Shown: positions 17,901 through 26,345, numbered from the stretch's first letter. The stretch is 64,000 bases of DNA from Streptomyces alboniger (GCF_008704395.1 NZ_CP023695.1:2914001-2978000), one strand, 5' to 3'. Notes: generated from the letters alone by a model not told the origin. Made by a program: numbers and translations.

Positions 17901-18383
17901 CGGCAGGTCGCGCAGATAGCCTGCGGGAATATCTTCCGCGCACGGCAACCCTTCACGAACGAGGAGGAATAGTCCCACCTCCTCCTCGGCTGTAAGAATC
18001 CGTCCGTCCGGGTTCCTGTTCCATCGATCTCCGTCCAGTACTCGTCGTGCGGCGGCGCGAGCGCTGTGGTGATCGACCACCACGCGTCCCTCATGGACGC
18101 AGTCAACCCCTGGGGCACTTGCAACCACCTCGCCCGAGTCGGCTTCCTCTTCACTTTCGGGCGTTTCGCGAGACGCCCGTTCGAGTAGCCAGCCCTCGGA
18201 CCTCATCGCGGCAGCGAGTTCACATGTGGTGCGCTCATCGAGCCCCGCCGCAACAGACACTCGCGAGACTGCGATGTCCGGTTCCGCACCCTCCGCCCGG
18301 AAACGCCGCAACAGTCGCACGACTCGACCCCAATCGGCCCCGCGGTCCCCACCGTTGTGCGGGGGCCGACCATCCGTGCTCAT
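14898..18383 (-). CDS. Sigma70 factor - XRE-like HTH - GHKL ATPase fusion
   Basis: 1161 residues, ATG 18383 after GGAGGGGTGAG. Order: an N-terminal winged-helix-like segment (about 18-70). Then a full sigma70-type core, about 130-400: region 2 (NMRLVYSVVKGM, LDLDDLAQYGVIGLTRAVEK, FKFSTYATSWIRQSADRAVA, IRLPVHVRDSV), region 3 (about 250-320) and region 4.2 (WTLEEVGRLFGVTRERVRQL). Then an XRE-type HTH (465-520), and a GHKL/HSP90-fold ATPase from about 540 with N-box EATQNSLD (568-575), DDYNASGLTG (647-656) and lid GGSYGLGKATLW (682-693). The last about 400 residues are unassigned, perhaps transducer domains as in MORC/GyrB. Sigma regions that bind core polymerase and the promoter are well conserved, so it could really direct transcription. 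I know no standard defence protein with this build. ATG 17012 (Met458) could also start an HTH-ATPase form alone. Confidence 0.88.
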   Translation of the reverse strand: MSTDGRPPHNGGDRGADWGRVVRLLRRFRAEGAEPDIAVSRVSVAAGLDERTTCELAAAMRSEGWLLERASRETPESEEEADSGEVVASAPGVDCVHEGRVVVDHHSARAAARRVLDGDRWNRNPDGRILTAEEEVGLFLLVREGLPCAEDIPAGYLRDLPRDGEARKAYEALVAHNMRLVYSVVKGMAHGNDLDLDDLAQYGVIGLTRAVEKFDIARGFKFSTYATSWIRQSADRAVADFGAAIRLPVHVRDSVRKITRVQRDSRARGIEPDVVDLQKATGFSHEKVASCLKLSRRTKSLDALVEIGFPESAISDYRGASTTPHHSLRQYIALEELRPLLSVLNERTLLMIMYRYGLVDGERWTLEEVGRLFGVTRERVRQLEVRGLSDMRIALGLEPDKPGAAGRMKRAQREWEALGNGLASRVRRANRRASRRGRAAVENRSAGSRNAERAGNAMTVDEGSFGHWLKEQMVHHGTDEAELAQRLDVPQFLISSWLEGRSVPNDGMRVKVEALFDVLEEAEAGTSEGDDIGNVGWRHRPAHQDGGREFGNAAAFAFDADVEVLAREATQNSLDERLPNSRPVRVHYTLHELTGEWLARFREALRWEDLLPHYQVAAAQNQKVGRVIAAGLREMEERDRLVLLRVDDYNASGLTGDDYETGRFAAVVRRQLDSHKSTNGAGGSYGLGKATLWATSRLGLVLMNSTLSEPHEGRTERRLVGRLDLPWREVGGTPCAGPAWFGRPDPDLGDANVARSWWADRDTVERLHLTRESAEPGTSFLIVGAHDVASLAEAGPAEDDASDDADSVHIMHRRLVQALGRNFWAAMTPGGSGEPLLEVSVRTLRNGEVIIEKERVDPRVAQPSRTRALQAFLDGTTVERLTESGQVAMTTVPLKVPDLAEGPGGGEHRAVLLVTEADDADGRPNTVVAMRGNRMTVKTSRVPDLALGTNPFQAVLLVGQAAGDVRLADEAEAFLRASEPPEHNKWGQTEELRMRYSPSAYRRIAALTRDTNKAVRELVALPKEKRRSGSDRLRKRLTVGGRKEARSNETAGLPTLDDLEARIDDDGAWCVTAEVKVPAGGDSWQLTPVAKLDVRSGARPVVSWAELVAVRSCEVVDGVLRFAPGARSATFRGVTDVSTHPVRATLTGLVVELSAGKGGKA

Positions 18384-18467
18384 CTCACCCCTCCGCGCCG
18401 ACTTCCGTGTTCGTACTCAATTCATATCGCTATCGTGACCTTGTTGCCGCCGCCACGGGGAGAGTTG
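18384..18467. promoter_or_regulatory. 84-bp divergent promoter region of the defence island
   Basis: This is the only space between the leftward sigma-GHKL unit and the rightward helicase-drmAB unit, so both promoters must sit here. TATCGT at 18430-18435 with a preceding TCAATTCATATC stretch is markedly AT-richer than its surroundings and is a plausible -10 area. GGGGAGAG at 18457-18464 is the ribosome site of the rightward gene. Confidence 0.55.
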
Positions 18468-20099
18468 ATGAGAACCATTCCGAGCGAGATCTCACGGAGG
18501 ACGCGAAGCCGCGCCGAGCGCAGCGTGTTCGCCGCGCTCAAAGCCATTCCCGACAGCGAGAGCGTGGCGCTGCACTCCGTACACCTGCCGGCGCATCGCT
18601 ACAAGCGCGTCGGCGAGATCGACTTCGTAGTGGTGACACCGCAACTGATCCTGTTCATCGAAGTGAAGGGCGGGCAGATCTCCCACCACGATGGGGAGTG
18701 GCGGTTCGGACGAGGGGACGGCACCGCTGATGTCCGCCGCGAAGGCCCCTTCGCACAGGCCAGTTCAGGGATGCACGAGCTGGAGCGCGAACTGCGGCAG
18801 GCCGTCGACGGGCTTCGCGCGCGGCGTGCCGTCGGCGGCTATCTGGTCATCACGCCGGATGTCGACCTCCCACCGATGACCGAATATGACCCGGAGCAGT
18901 ACCTTGGCCAGAGGGCGTACGACGGGGGACGGGGGCTCGAAGCGGCAATCGAGCGTGCCGGTAAGTACTGGCGAAAAAAGGGCCAAAACCGGTCGGCCAT
19001 CTCCCCAATCCCCGCTGCCCTGCGGAAGGAGATCGTGCGAGCCATGCGGCCGAATTTCGACCTTGTTCCCAACCTTCGCTCGCGCATCACGGATCTCGAG
19101 GCCGAGTTCGAACGTCTGACAGCGGAACAGTACGAGAAAATCGATGCGTTGGCCGAGAATCCGCGTCATGTCTGGAGGGGTGGCGCGGGCACAGGCAAGA
19201 CCTTCCTGGCAGCGGAGGCCGCCCGCCGCAAGTCGGTCAATGGCAGCGTCCTGTTCACCTGTGCCAGTTCCCCCTTGGCCAGGCACGTGGCTCATGTGCT
19301 GTCCGATGAACCGGTCACGGTCCTTCCCTACGAACGACTCCACGAGGTGCGTGGGCGTACCTTCGACCACCTGATCGTGGACGAGGCACAGGACCTGATG
19401 AACTTCAAGGCGTTGAACGAACTCGACGAGTTGATCGACGGCGGTCTGGAGCGGGGGCACTGGATCTTCATGCTCGACCAGAACAACCAGGTGCTGTCAC
19501 CGCAGCACTACGACGACGAGGCGTGGGAATACCTCAGAGGCCTGGGGGTGACGAGTCTCGCGCTCGGCCGGAACTGTCGGAACACCGAGCAGATCGTGAC
19601 CCAGGTCCAAACATATACAGGTGCCGACCTCGGGGTCGCCAAGGCAGGTCAGGGCGAGCACGTGGTGTTTGCCGATGTCCGTTCACGCGTGCACGAAGCC
19701 GAGGCCCTGGACGCCTATCTGGACCGGCTGGCCGCCGAGGGGCTCTCCCCCGGCGACATCACCATCCTGTCGTCCACGGGTGACTGGGAGAACTCATCGG
19801 CTCGGTTGTCGCGTCGCTCCGGAAGGATCGAGCCCTACTCCGACCTAGTAGGTACCGGAGCCCCGCGCAGGAGGATCACGTGGTCATCGGTGGCTGATTT
19901 CAAAGGGCTCGAGAATCAGGCCGTCTGTGTCATCGACATGGAGCCCGAGGCGCTGGCGGGTCGGCTGGACGCGGTCTATGTCGCTTGGACGCGGGCTCGC
20001 GCCCAGTTGTGGATCGCTACCCGGCCGGGAGTCAAACCTCTGCTCAACGACATGTGTCTGGCCTCGCTGAAGCTGAAGAGGAACGGTGCCGCGAAGTGA
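18468..20099 (+). CDS. NERD-domain nuclease-like / UvrD-type helicase
   Basis: 543 residues from ATG 18468 (GGGGAGAG upstream). The N-terminal about 120 residues form a NERD domain of the PD-(D/E)XK fold: GEIDFVVVTPQLILFIEVKG with the acidic Asp and the ExK pair. After a linker, superfamily 1 helicase motifs follow: Walker A HVWRGGAGTGKTFLAAEAAR, motif II FDHLIVDEAQDLMN, a C-terminal LGRNCRNTEQIV and DFKGLENQAVCVIDM plus VAWTRARAQLWIA (UvrD motifs V/VI). It probably processes or cuts DNA while translocating, in place of the PLD nuclease normally found in DISARM. The stop overlaps drmA by 4 bp. Confidence 0.88.
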   Translation: MRTIPSEISRRTRSRAERSVFAALKAIPDSESVALHSVHLPAHRYKRVGEIDFVVVTPQLILFIEVKGGQISHHDGEWRFGRGDGTADVRREGPFAQASSGMHELERELRQAVDGLRARRAVGGYLVITPDVDLPPMTEYDPEQYLGQRAYDGGRGLEAAIERAGKYWRKKGQNRSAISPIPAALRKEIVRAMRPNFDLVPNLRSRITDLEAEFERLTAEQYEKIDALAENPRHVWRGGAGTGKTFLAAEAARRKSVNGSVLFTCASSPLARHVAHVLSDEPVTVLPYERLHEVRGRTFDHLIVDEAQDLMNFKALNELDELIDGGLERGHWIFMLDQNNQVLSPQHYDDEAWEYLRGLGVTSLALGRNCRNTEQIVTQVQTYTGADLGVAKAGQGEHVVFADVRSRVHEAEALDAYLDRLAAEGLSPGDITILSSTGDWENSSARLSRRSGRIEPYSDLVGTGAPRRRITWSSVADFKGLENQAVCVIDMEPEALAGRLDAVYVAWTRARAQLWIATRPGVKPLLNDMCLASLKLKRNGAAK

Positions 20100-23000
20100 C
20101 CACTACCGAGGAGGAGCTGGCGGACCACCGCGACGCATTCGTGGCGTACCTGCGGCAGCAGTTGGTCGGGCCCGCGGGTGGTGAGGACGAGACCCTGGTC
20201 GACCCGCCGGACCGTCGCTACCTCATGGGCACGCTCTATCCGCGCGGCACCGACCTCCATATCCACACATCGGCCGCCGGCGAGGAGGAGGACCCGGAGG
20301 GTGCGATCGGGCCGGGCGAGGAGGACGGATTCGCCGACGACCCGGTGGCGGAGGCCAATGCCTGGTTGCCGTCGTCGATGGGGTTCTCGTTCTTCACCGA
20401 CGCCCCGAGAATCGACCTGGTGTGCTCTGCCGCTCGCTATGAGACGTCTCGCGAGGGGCGGCGCAGAGTATGGAAGCGTCGCCCACGTCAGACCGAGGCG
20501 ATCTCGGTCACCGCGGAATCCGCCGGCGGCGCGTCCGTGCTGGACGGCCACGCCAAGCTGTTCACCCGCTGGCGTCGTCACCGTAACGGTCACCTGGTGA
20601 CCTGTGTCCTGGCCAACGCGCACCATGAGGACGAAGAGCCGCGAGATGCCTGGAACCTCATGCTCTTCCAGGCCGAGTTGACGGCCGGAACCGTCGGCGG
20701 CGAGGTGCTCGAGTACCCGAGCACCCGGCTCAACAGCCGCGACCCCGAAGAGCAGGAGTTGCGGATCCAGTACCGGCACGTCGTGACGCGAGCGATAGGC
20801 CATGGGTGCGCCGTCGAATGGGACGACACCAGCAAGCCCGTCACCTCACTCAGTGCCGAGGTCCTACCGCAGAAGACGGTCCCCCACATCCGTCCGGACG
20901 GTCCGGCCGACCTGCCGATCCTGAAGCTCGCCGGACTCTCGCGAGCCGACCTCTCGGCAGAGGATCTCCGCGCCGGCCTGACATCCTTCGTCGCCGACTA
21001 CCGTGCCTGGTACGAGAACCTGGACATCGAGAGGTCCAAGCTTCACGACTGGGCGAAACCCCCAGCGGCGCGCATCCTGGATCGAATCCTGACCGCCGTC
21101 GAACGCATGGAGTCCGGGGTACAGGCGCTCACCTCGGATACACCTGCCGGTGAGGATGCGCGCGAGGCATTCCGGCTGGCCAACCGCGCCATGGCCCTGC
21201 AGATGCTTCACTCGCGCCGTGAGTTGGCCGGCACCCGTCGTCGGCGGAACGAGGATGTCGTCCACGTCAGCGAACCCGACGGCGATGCCGCCTGGCATCC
21301 GTTCCAGCTCGCGTTCTTCCTACTCGTCGTCGAAGGGTTGATGAATCCGAACAGTGACGACCGCGACACCGTCGACCTGATCTGGTTCCCCACCGGCGGC
21401 GGCAAGACCGAGGCATACCTGCTGACGGCCTGCTTCGAGATCGCCTGGCGACGCCTGCACCACGGGGCCGCCGGGGGTGGCACGGCGGTCATCAGCCGCT
21501 ACACACTCAGCCTTCTCACCACGCAGCAGTTCCAGCGGACGGCCACGGCGATCTGCGCCCTCGAGTACATGAGACGCGGCCATGACGGGGACGAGGGCCG
21601 TCGGCTGGGGAGCGAACCCATCACTGTCGGTCTCTGGGTGGGCCAGGAGACCACCCCGAACTCCTATGCCAGGGCGACGGTCGAACTCGGCGAACTGAAG
21701 CAGCTCACCGAGCCAGACGACCGATTTCTGCTGGAGCGTTGCCCGTGGTGCGGCACCGAAATCGTTCCGAGGCGCTACACGCGCGACAGCGACTACGGCA
21801 TCTCCGCGGACCATTCCTCCTTCTCCTTCAACTGCCCGCGCGAGACCTGCGTCTTCCACGACCAACTCCCGGTCGCTGTCGTGGACCAGCACATCTACGA
21901 GTACCCGCCGACCTTCCTGCTCGGCACAGTGGACAAGTTCGCCCGGCTGGCCTGGGAGCCGAAGGCCGGACGGATCTTCGGCGGCCGCGGTCGGCTGAGG
22001 CCCTCCCTGGTGATCCAGGACGAGCTGCATCTACTTGCCGGTCCTCTGGGGACCACCGTCGGACTGTACGAGTCGGCCGTCCTCGCGCTGTGCGGTTGGG
22101 AGGGGGCCAGGCCGAAGGTCATCGCGTCGACGGCCACCATCCGGCGGTCGCAGGAGCAGATCCAGAATCTGTACGGGCGCAGCACCCAACTCTTCCCACC
22201 GGCCGGCCTCGATGCACGGAATTCCTTCTTCGCATCCACCGATGGCACGCGGCCGGGACGGTTGTACGTCGGTGTCATGGCTCAGGGACACACGCCGGCG
22301 ACTGCGACAGTCCACACCGGTGCCGCCACGCTCCAAGCCTCGGAGTCCGTCACCGACCGGGACGACCTGCGCGACGCGTACTGGACCGTGGTCGCCTATC
22401 ACAACAGCCTTCGCGAGCTGGGCCGTACCATCACCATCGCCCGCGACGACATCCCGGCGCGACTCGCACACCTGACCCGTGACGAGGCGTTCCGCCGTGA
22501 TCTGCCGGACAGCACGGTGGTCGAACTGACCAGCAACATCTCTCGCACCGCCCAGCCCAAGCTGCTCGACCGACTCGGCAGATCTCTCACCGACAAGGAG
22601 AGCGTCTCCTTCCTCGCCACCACCAACATGCTTTCCGTGGGCGTCGACGTGCCTCGCCTCGGGCTCATGATCATGAATGGGCAGCCCAAGACGACGTCCG
22701 AATACATCCAGGCGACCAGCCGTGTGGGTCGACGGCTGGTTCCCGGCCTGATCGTGACGCTCTTCCGGTCCTCCAAACCTCGCGACCGGTCCCACTACGA
22801 GTCGTTCGGGCCCTACCACGCGTCGCTCTACCGCCATGTGGAGCCGACGAGCGTCACACCCTGGTCACCGCCCTCGAGGCAGCGCGCCCTGCACGCCGTG
22901 CTCACCATCCTCGTCCGCCATGGTCTCGGTCTCGCTTCCGAGGACATGGCGGGGGATGTGGTGGGCCGTCGTGAGGATCTCGAGATGATCCGGGATCGCC

Positions 23001-23257
23001 TTCTGAGCCACATTCGCATCTCCGACCCCAGTGAGGCCGGCGCGGCCGAGGATGACCTCAACGCCCGGATCGACGAGTGGCTCCAGGCAGCCGAGTCGGC
23101 GCGAGGAAACGGCGGGCGTCTCTACTACAAACCGCAGGGGCGGGGCGACGACGCTCTGCTGACCGACTTCGGGAAGCCCGCCGAGGGACTATGGGAAACG
23201 GCTCAATCCATGCGGAACGTAGACCGGGATTGCTTGGTCGCCGTGAGAGGAGCCTGA
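20096..23257 (+). CDS. drmA: DrmA, DISARM superfamily 2 helicase
   Basis: 1053 residues from GTG 20096, overlapping the previous stop (GTGA). The DISARM helicase plan is complete: a long N-terminal region (1-430), Walker A LIWFPTGGGKTEAYLLTA, a zinc-finger-like insert CPWCG...CPRETC, LLGTVDKFARLAWEP, motif II LVIQDELHLLAGPLGT (DELH), motif III VIASTATIRRS, and the C-terminal RecA motifs FLATTNMLSVGVDVPRLGLM and YIQATSRVGR. In DISARM, DrmA with DrmB forms the DNA-translocating core that engages incoming phage DNA ends and blocks it. Its neighbours here are helicases on both sides rather than drmC/drmD. Confidence 0.88.
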   Translation: MTTTEEELADHRDAFVAYLRQQLVGPAGGEDETLVDPPDRRYLMGTLYPRGTDLHIHTSAAGEEEDPEGAIGPGEEDGFADDPVAEANAWLPSSMGFSFFTDAPRIDLVCSAARYETSREGRRRVWKRRPRQTEAISVTAESAGGASVLDGHAKLFTRWRRHRNGHLVTCVLANAHHEDEEPRDAWNLMLFQAELTAGTVGGEVLEYPSTRLNSRDPEEQELRIQYRHVVTRAIGHGCAVEWDDTSKPVTSLSAEVLPQKTVPHIRPDGPADLPILKLAGLSRADLSAEDLRAGLTSFVADYRAWYENLDIERSKLHDWAKPPAARILDRILTAVERMESGVQALTSDTPAGEDAREAFRLANRAMALQMLHSRRELAGTRRRRNEDVVHVSEPDGDAAWHPFQLAFFLLVVEGLMNPNSDDRDTVDLIWFPTGGGKTEAYLLTACFEIAWRRLHHGAAGGGTAVISRYTLSLLTTQQFQRTATAICALEYMRRGHDGDEGRRLGSEPITVGLWVGQETTPNSYARATVELGELKQLTEPDDRFLLERCPWCGTEIVPRRYTRDSDYGISADHSSFSFNCPRETCVFHDQLPVAVVDQHIYEYPPTFLLGTVDKFARLAWEPKAGRIFGGRGRLRPSLVIQDELHLLAGPLGTTVGLYESAVLALCGWEGARPKVIASTATIRRSQEQIQNLYGRSTQLFPPAGLDARNSFFASTDGTRPGRLYVGVMAQGHTPATATVHTGAATLQASESVTDRDDLRDAYWTVVAYHNSLRELGRTITIARDDIPARLAHLTRDEAFRRDLPDSTVVELTSNISRTAQPKLLDRLGRSLTDKESVSFLATTNMLSVGVDVPRLGLMIMNGQPKTTSEYIQATSRVGRRLVPGLIVTLFRSSKPRDRSHYESFGPYHASLYRHVEPTSVTPWSPPSRQRALHAVLTILVRHGLGLASEDMAGDVVGRREDLEMIRDRLLSHIRISDPSEAGAAEDDLNARIDEWLQAAESARGNGGRLYYKPQGRGDDALLTDFGKPAEGLWETAQSMRNVDRDCLVAVRGA

Positions 23258-23261
23258 CGCC

Positions 23262-25145
23262 GTGAAGGACAACACAAAGGACAACAGGCGGAAGATCCGG
23301 CGGACCCAGACGGTGTCCCCCTTCGGGGTCGGCGGCATCATCGACCTTCGAGGAGAGTCGTTCGTCGCTGCGGACGCCCGCAGTTGGAGGCGGGGCGAGG
23401 TCGTCGAATCCCCCCGCCTCGCCCGCAAACTTGACGTCGCCGGCTTCCGCGCGGCACCGGCGATCCCAGCAGGCAAAGCGCAGTACGTCTCGCGGATCGG
23501 CCCCGTGTACGTGCGCTTTCCCCGATGGTTGTTCTGTCCCAAGTGTCGCAGGATGACCTACTGGATCGCCGAGCACGAGGAGCGGGACAAGGCGCCGAGG
23601 TGCGGACGCTGCTCCGACTCCCCGCAACTCGCACCCATGCGTTTCGTCCAGGTGTGCCGCGACGGGCACATGGCCGACATCGACTGGCGACGCTGGGCGC
23701 ACTGGCAGGCCGAGGGCCACGAGCGCAGGCAGTGCCAGGTAAGGCAGCTCACGTTCACGACCTCTCCGGATTCCTCCGGCCTCGACGCGCTCCGCGTCGA
23801 TTGCTTCGCTTGCGGAGCCGGTCAAACTCTCGAAGGCGTCACCGACAAGAACGCTCTGCTACGGCGCGGCACGTCCTGTTCAGGGACTCACCCATGGCAG
23901 GACGCGGGGGACGAGCGCATCGACTGCGAGGAGACGCCCCGCGTCATCCAACGCGGTGCCTCGAACGTCTACTTCCCTGTCGTGCACTCCGCCATCGAGA
24001 TCCCGCTCCCCGAGGACGGGGACGAGGACGAGGCCGACGCGCTGAAGGTGACGAGCCACGCCCTGTGGCGGAGAGTCGCCGGCGCACCCGACGGGCCCGC
24101 CGCGGGCACGCTCATCGAGTACATCGCGGAGGACTGCGAAGTCGATGAGGAGTTCGTCCGGAAGCTCCTTCACGAGGACGCCATCGACAGGTCGGCAGCC
24201 CCGGCGGGCACCAACGCCAAGGACGATCTGAGCATCGGCGAATGGGCCGCCTTCACCAGTCACGACCCGGAGTCCGTGTCCTCGCGCGAGTTCCGGATCG
24301 CACAGGTGAGCCTCGACTCGAAGCCGGACGATCCGCCCTCGGTCTCACTGTTGCACCAGAGGATCGAGCGCGTGGTCGCGGCCACCCGAATCCGCGAGGT
24401 GCGGGCGCTCGAAGGCTTCACTCGCATCGAGGCGGACGATCGTGATCGGCTCGTCTCCGTCAACCCCGTGGCCAGGGCAGAGTGGCTCCCTGCCGTGGAG
24501 TCGTACGGTGAAGGAATCTTCATCGCTCTCGACGACGACGCCCTGCGCGCCTGGGAGAACTCCCCGGGCGTGCGCGACTGGGTCGGCCACATGGAGACCA
24601 ACCTCGGGTCGTCCTTCCAGGAGAACCGCTGCCGCGAGCGGACCGGACCGCGGCTCCTGCCCAGGTACGTCATGCTGCACACGCTGGCACATCAACTCAT
24701 CCGCCAGCTGTCCTACGAGAGCGGGTACAACGCCGCGTCGCTCAGGGAGCGCGTCTATGCGAGGAGTCACGCACCGGGCAGCCCGCATCCTGCTCAGTCG
24801 GGAGTCTTCGTGTACACGGCCGCCGGGGACTCGGAGGGGACACTCGGTGGACTGGTCCGACAAGGACAACCCCCGCACCTGACCGACACCCTGGTGCGCC
24901 TGCTGGAATCTGCCCAGTGGTGCTCGCAGGACCCACTCTGCTCAGACTCCACCGGCCGGTCCCTGGCCAACCTCAACAGAGCCGCCTGCCATGCCTGCAC
25001 CCTGCTGCCCGAGACGTCGTGCGAGATCGGGAACGTCTTGCTGGACCGAACCCTGCTGATCGGTGACGGCCAAGTGGAAGGGTTCTTCCGGCCGGTGATT
25101 GCGGCGGCCTTGGAGGAGTCGGCAGCGGCGGTCGAGGCGCCGTGA
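23262..25145 (+). CDS. drmB: DrmB, DUF1998 protein of DISARM
   Basis: 627 residues from GTG 23262 with AGAGGAG upstream. N-terminal Cys pairs (FCPKCRRMTYW and CGRCSDSPQL) form a zinc ribbon, followed by RFVQVCRDGHMADIDWRRWA. Further Cys pairs occur at CFACGAGQ. The C-terminal DUF1998 core has MLHTLAHQLIRQLSYESGYN, GVFVYTAAGDSEGTLGGLVR, and a Cys cluster (CSQDPLCSDS, ACHACTLLPETSCE). DrmB stimulates and partners DrmA in characterised systems. Gene order drmA-drmB is as in known DISARM. It overlaps the following gene by GTGA. Confidence 0.87.
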   Translation: MKDNTKDNRRKIRRTQTVSPFGVGGIIDLRGESFVAADARSWRRGEVVESPRLARKLDVAGFRAAPAIPAGKAQYVSRIGPVYVRFPRWLFCPKCRRMTYWIAEHEERDKAPRCGRCSDSPQLAPMRFVQVCRDGHMADIDWRRWAHWQAEGHERRQCQVRQLTFTTSPDSSGLDALRVDCFACGAGQTLEGVTDKNALLRRGTSCSGTHPWQDAGDERIDCEETPRVIQRGASNVYFPVVHSAIEIPLPEDGDEDEADALKVTSHALWRRVAGAPDGPAAGTLIEYIAEDCEVDEEFVRKLLHEDAIDRSAAPAGTNAKDDLSIGEWAAFTSHDPESVSSREFRIAQVSLDSKPDDPPSVSLLHQRIERVVAATRIREVRALEGFTRIEADDRDRLVSVNPVARAEWLPAVESYGEGIFIALDDDALRAWENSPGVRDWVGHMETNLGSSFQENRCRERTGPRLLPRYVMLHTLAHQLIRQLSYESGYNAASLRERVYARSHAPGSPHPAQSGVFVYTAAGDSEGTLGGLVRQGQPPHLTDTLVRLLESAQWCSQDPLCSDSTGRSLANLNRAACHACTLLPETSCEIGNVLLDRTLLIGDGQVEGFFRPVIAAALEESAAAVEAP

Positions 25146-26260
25146 CCCTCCCGACGCTCCTTGAACTGACGCCCGGCCAGGAAGCGGTCATCACCCTGCC
25201 TTTCGACGGCCGCCACCTGGTGACCGGGCCCCCTGGCTCCGGTAAGACTGTGACCGCCGCCTATCGCGCATGGGCGCTGGCGACCGTGGGCCGACCCACT
25301 GCCCTCGTCACGCACGCCAACCTGTTGAGCCAACACACGGCCCACATCTCGGCGCGCCTGAGCGAGGGGGTCCGCATCACCACCTTCCACCGCTGGCTAC
25401 GGGCCTTGTGGAACGACAACTTCGCCTGCGACCCGCCGAGTGACGACACCGGCGAGTGGAGCTACGACTGGGCAGCGATGCTCGACAGCTGCATCGACAG
25501 GCCTCCGAGCAGAGTCGACGACCTGGTCATCGACGAAGGCCAGGAGCTTCCCCCCGGCTTCTACCGTGTCTGCCGTCTCCTCGCCGACCGGATCACGGTC
25601 TTCGCGGACGAAGGTTTGGGAATCGGCGAAGGCCAGACGAGCGTCGAAGCCATCGGTCGTACCCTCAAGGCTGTCGACGGCCCGGTTCAGTTGTCCGGGA
25701 ACCTGCGCTCAACCCGGGAAATCGCCCGCCTTGCCGACTTTTTTCAAGTCCGCTCGCCAGCAGGTCTCGAACGCCTCTCGCAACGCACCGGAGACAAGGG
25801 CGTGCTCCTCCGCTGTCGACACCCGGATGCCTTTCTGGCACAGCTGTCGCAGTTCGTCGCGGCTCAGCCCGACCAACGCATCGGGGTCATCTGCAGAAGC
25901 ACGGAGCTACAACGCGAGATCCATCGCGGGCTGGCAGAACGCGGTCATGCCGCGTCGGTCGAGTCCTACGTCTCGTCCGACGTCAATCGTTCCGTGGTCG
26001 ACTTCTCCTCGCACCGCGTGCACATCATTCACACGGCAAGCATGAAAGGGATGGAGTTCGACACTGTCTTTGTCCCCGACCTGGATGCCTATCCGGAAGA
26101 CCCGACAGGTGCCTCCGCCCGCAGGCGTTTCCACATCCTGTGCACACGTGCACGGAACGCGCTGTATCTCATCCACTACGACGAACGGGAGCCCGAGATC
26201 GTCGCCGATGTGCCGCACGATCTTCTGGAAAGGCGCCGCATCTGCACCCGGTTCCACTGA
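25142..26260 (+). CDS. Small UvrD-like superfamily 1 helicase/ATPase
   Basis: 372 residues from GTG 25142. Walker A HLVTGPPGSGKTVTAAYRAW (about 28-47), motif Ia LVTHANLLSQ, motif II DDLVIDEGQELPPGF (DEGQ instead of DEAQ), motif III-like ITVFADEGLGIGEGQTS, motif IV LSGNLRSTREIARLADFF, and the UvrD C-terminal GMEFDTVFVPDLDAYPE followed by RRRFHILCTRARNALYLIHY. It is about half the size of classical UvrD and lacks the large 1B/2B insertions, so it is probably an ATPase subunit rather than a stand-alone helicase. Last gene of the rightward unit; its presence next to drmB is not part of canonical DISARM. Confidence 0.87.
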   Translation: MTLPTLLELTPGQEAVITLPFDGRHLVTGPPGSGKTVTAAYRAWALATVGRPTALVTHANLLSQHTAHISARLSEGVRITTFHRWLRALWNDNFACDPPSDDTGEWSYDWAAMLDSCIDRPPSRVDDLVIDEGQELPPGFYRVCRLLADRITVFADEGLGIGEGQTSVEAIGRTLKAVDGPVQLSGNLRSTREIARLADFFQVRSPAGLERLSQRTGDKGVLLRCRHPDAFLAQLSQFVAAQPDQRIGVICRSTELQREIHRGLAERGHAASVESYVSSDVNRSVVDFSSHRVHIIHTASMKGMEFDTVFVPDLDAYPEDPTGASARRRFHILCTRARNALYLIHYDEREPEIVADVPHDLLERRRICTRFH

Positions 26261-26345
26261 GAACACCGCTTCACGCAACTCCGCTTCGCAGTACTGACAC
26301 AGTTACGGTGCTTGTGTCTGGATATGTCGATGGAGAGGGAGATCC

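Noticed and set aside
10264..26260. Integrative element carrying the defence genes (integrase, att repeats)
   Set aside because: No integrase, transposase, flanking tRNA or direct repeat could be found at either edge; the island may be old or inserted by recombination.
26296..26318. GACACA/TGTGTC inverted repeat after the UvrD-type gene as a terminator
   Set aside because: Only 6 bp with a long, 11-nt loop and no T tract; too weak to call.
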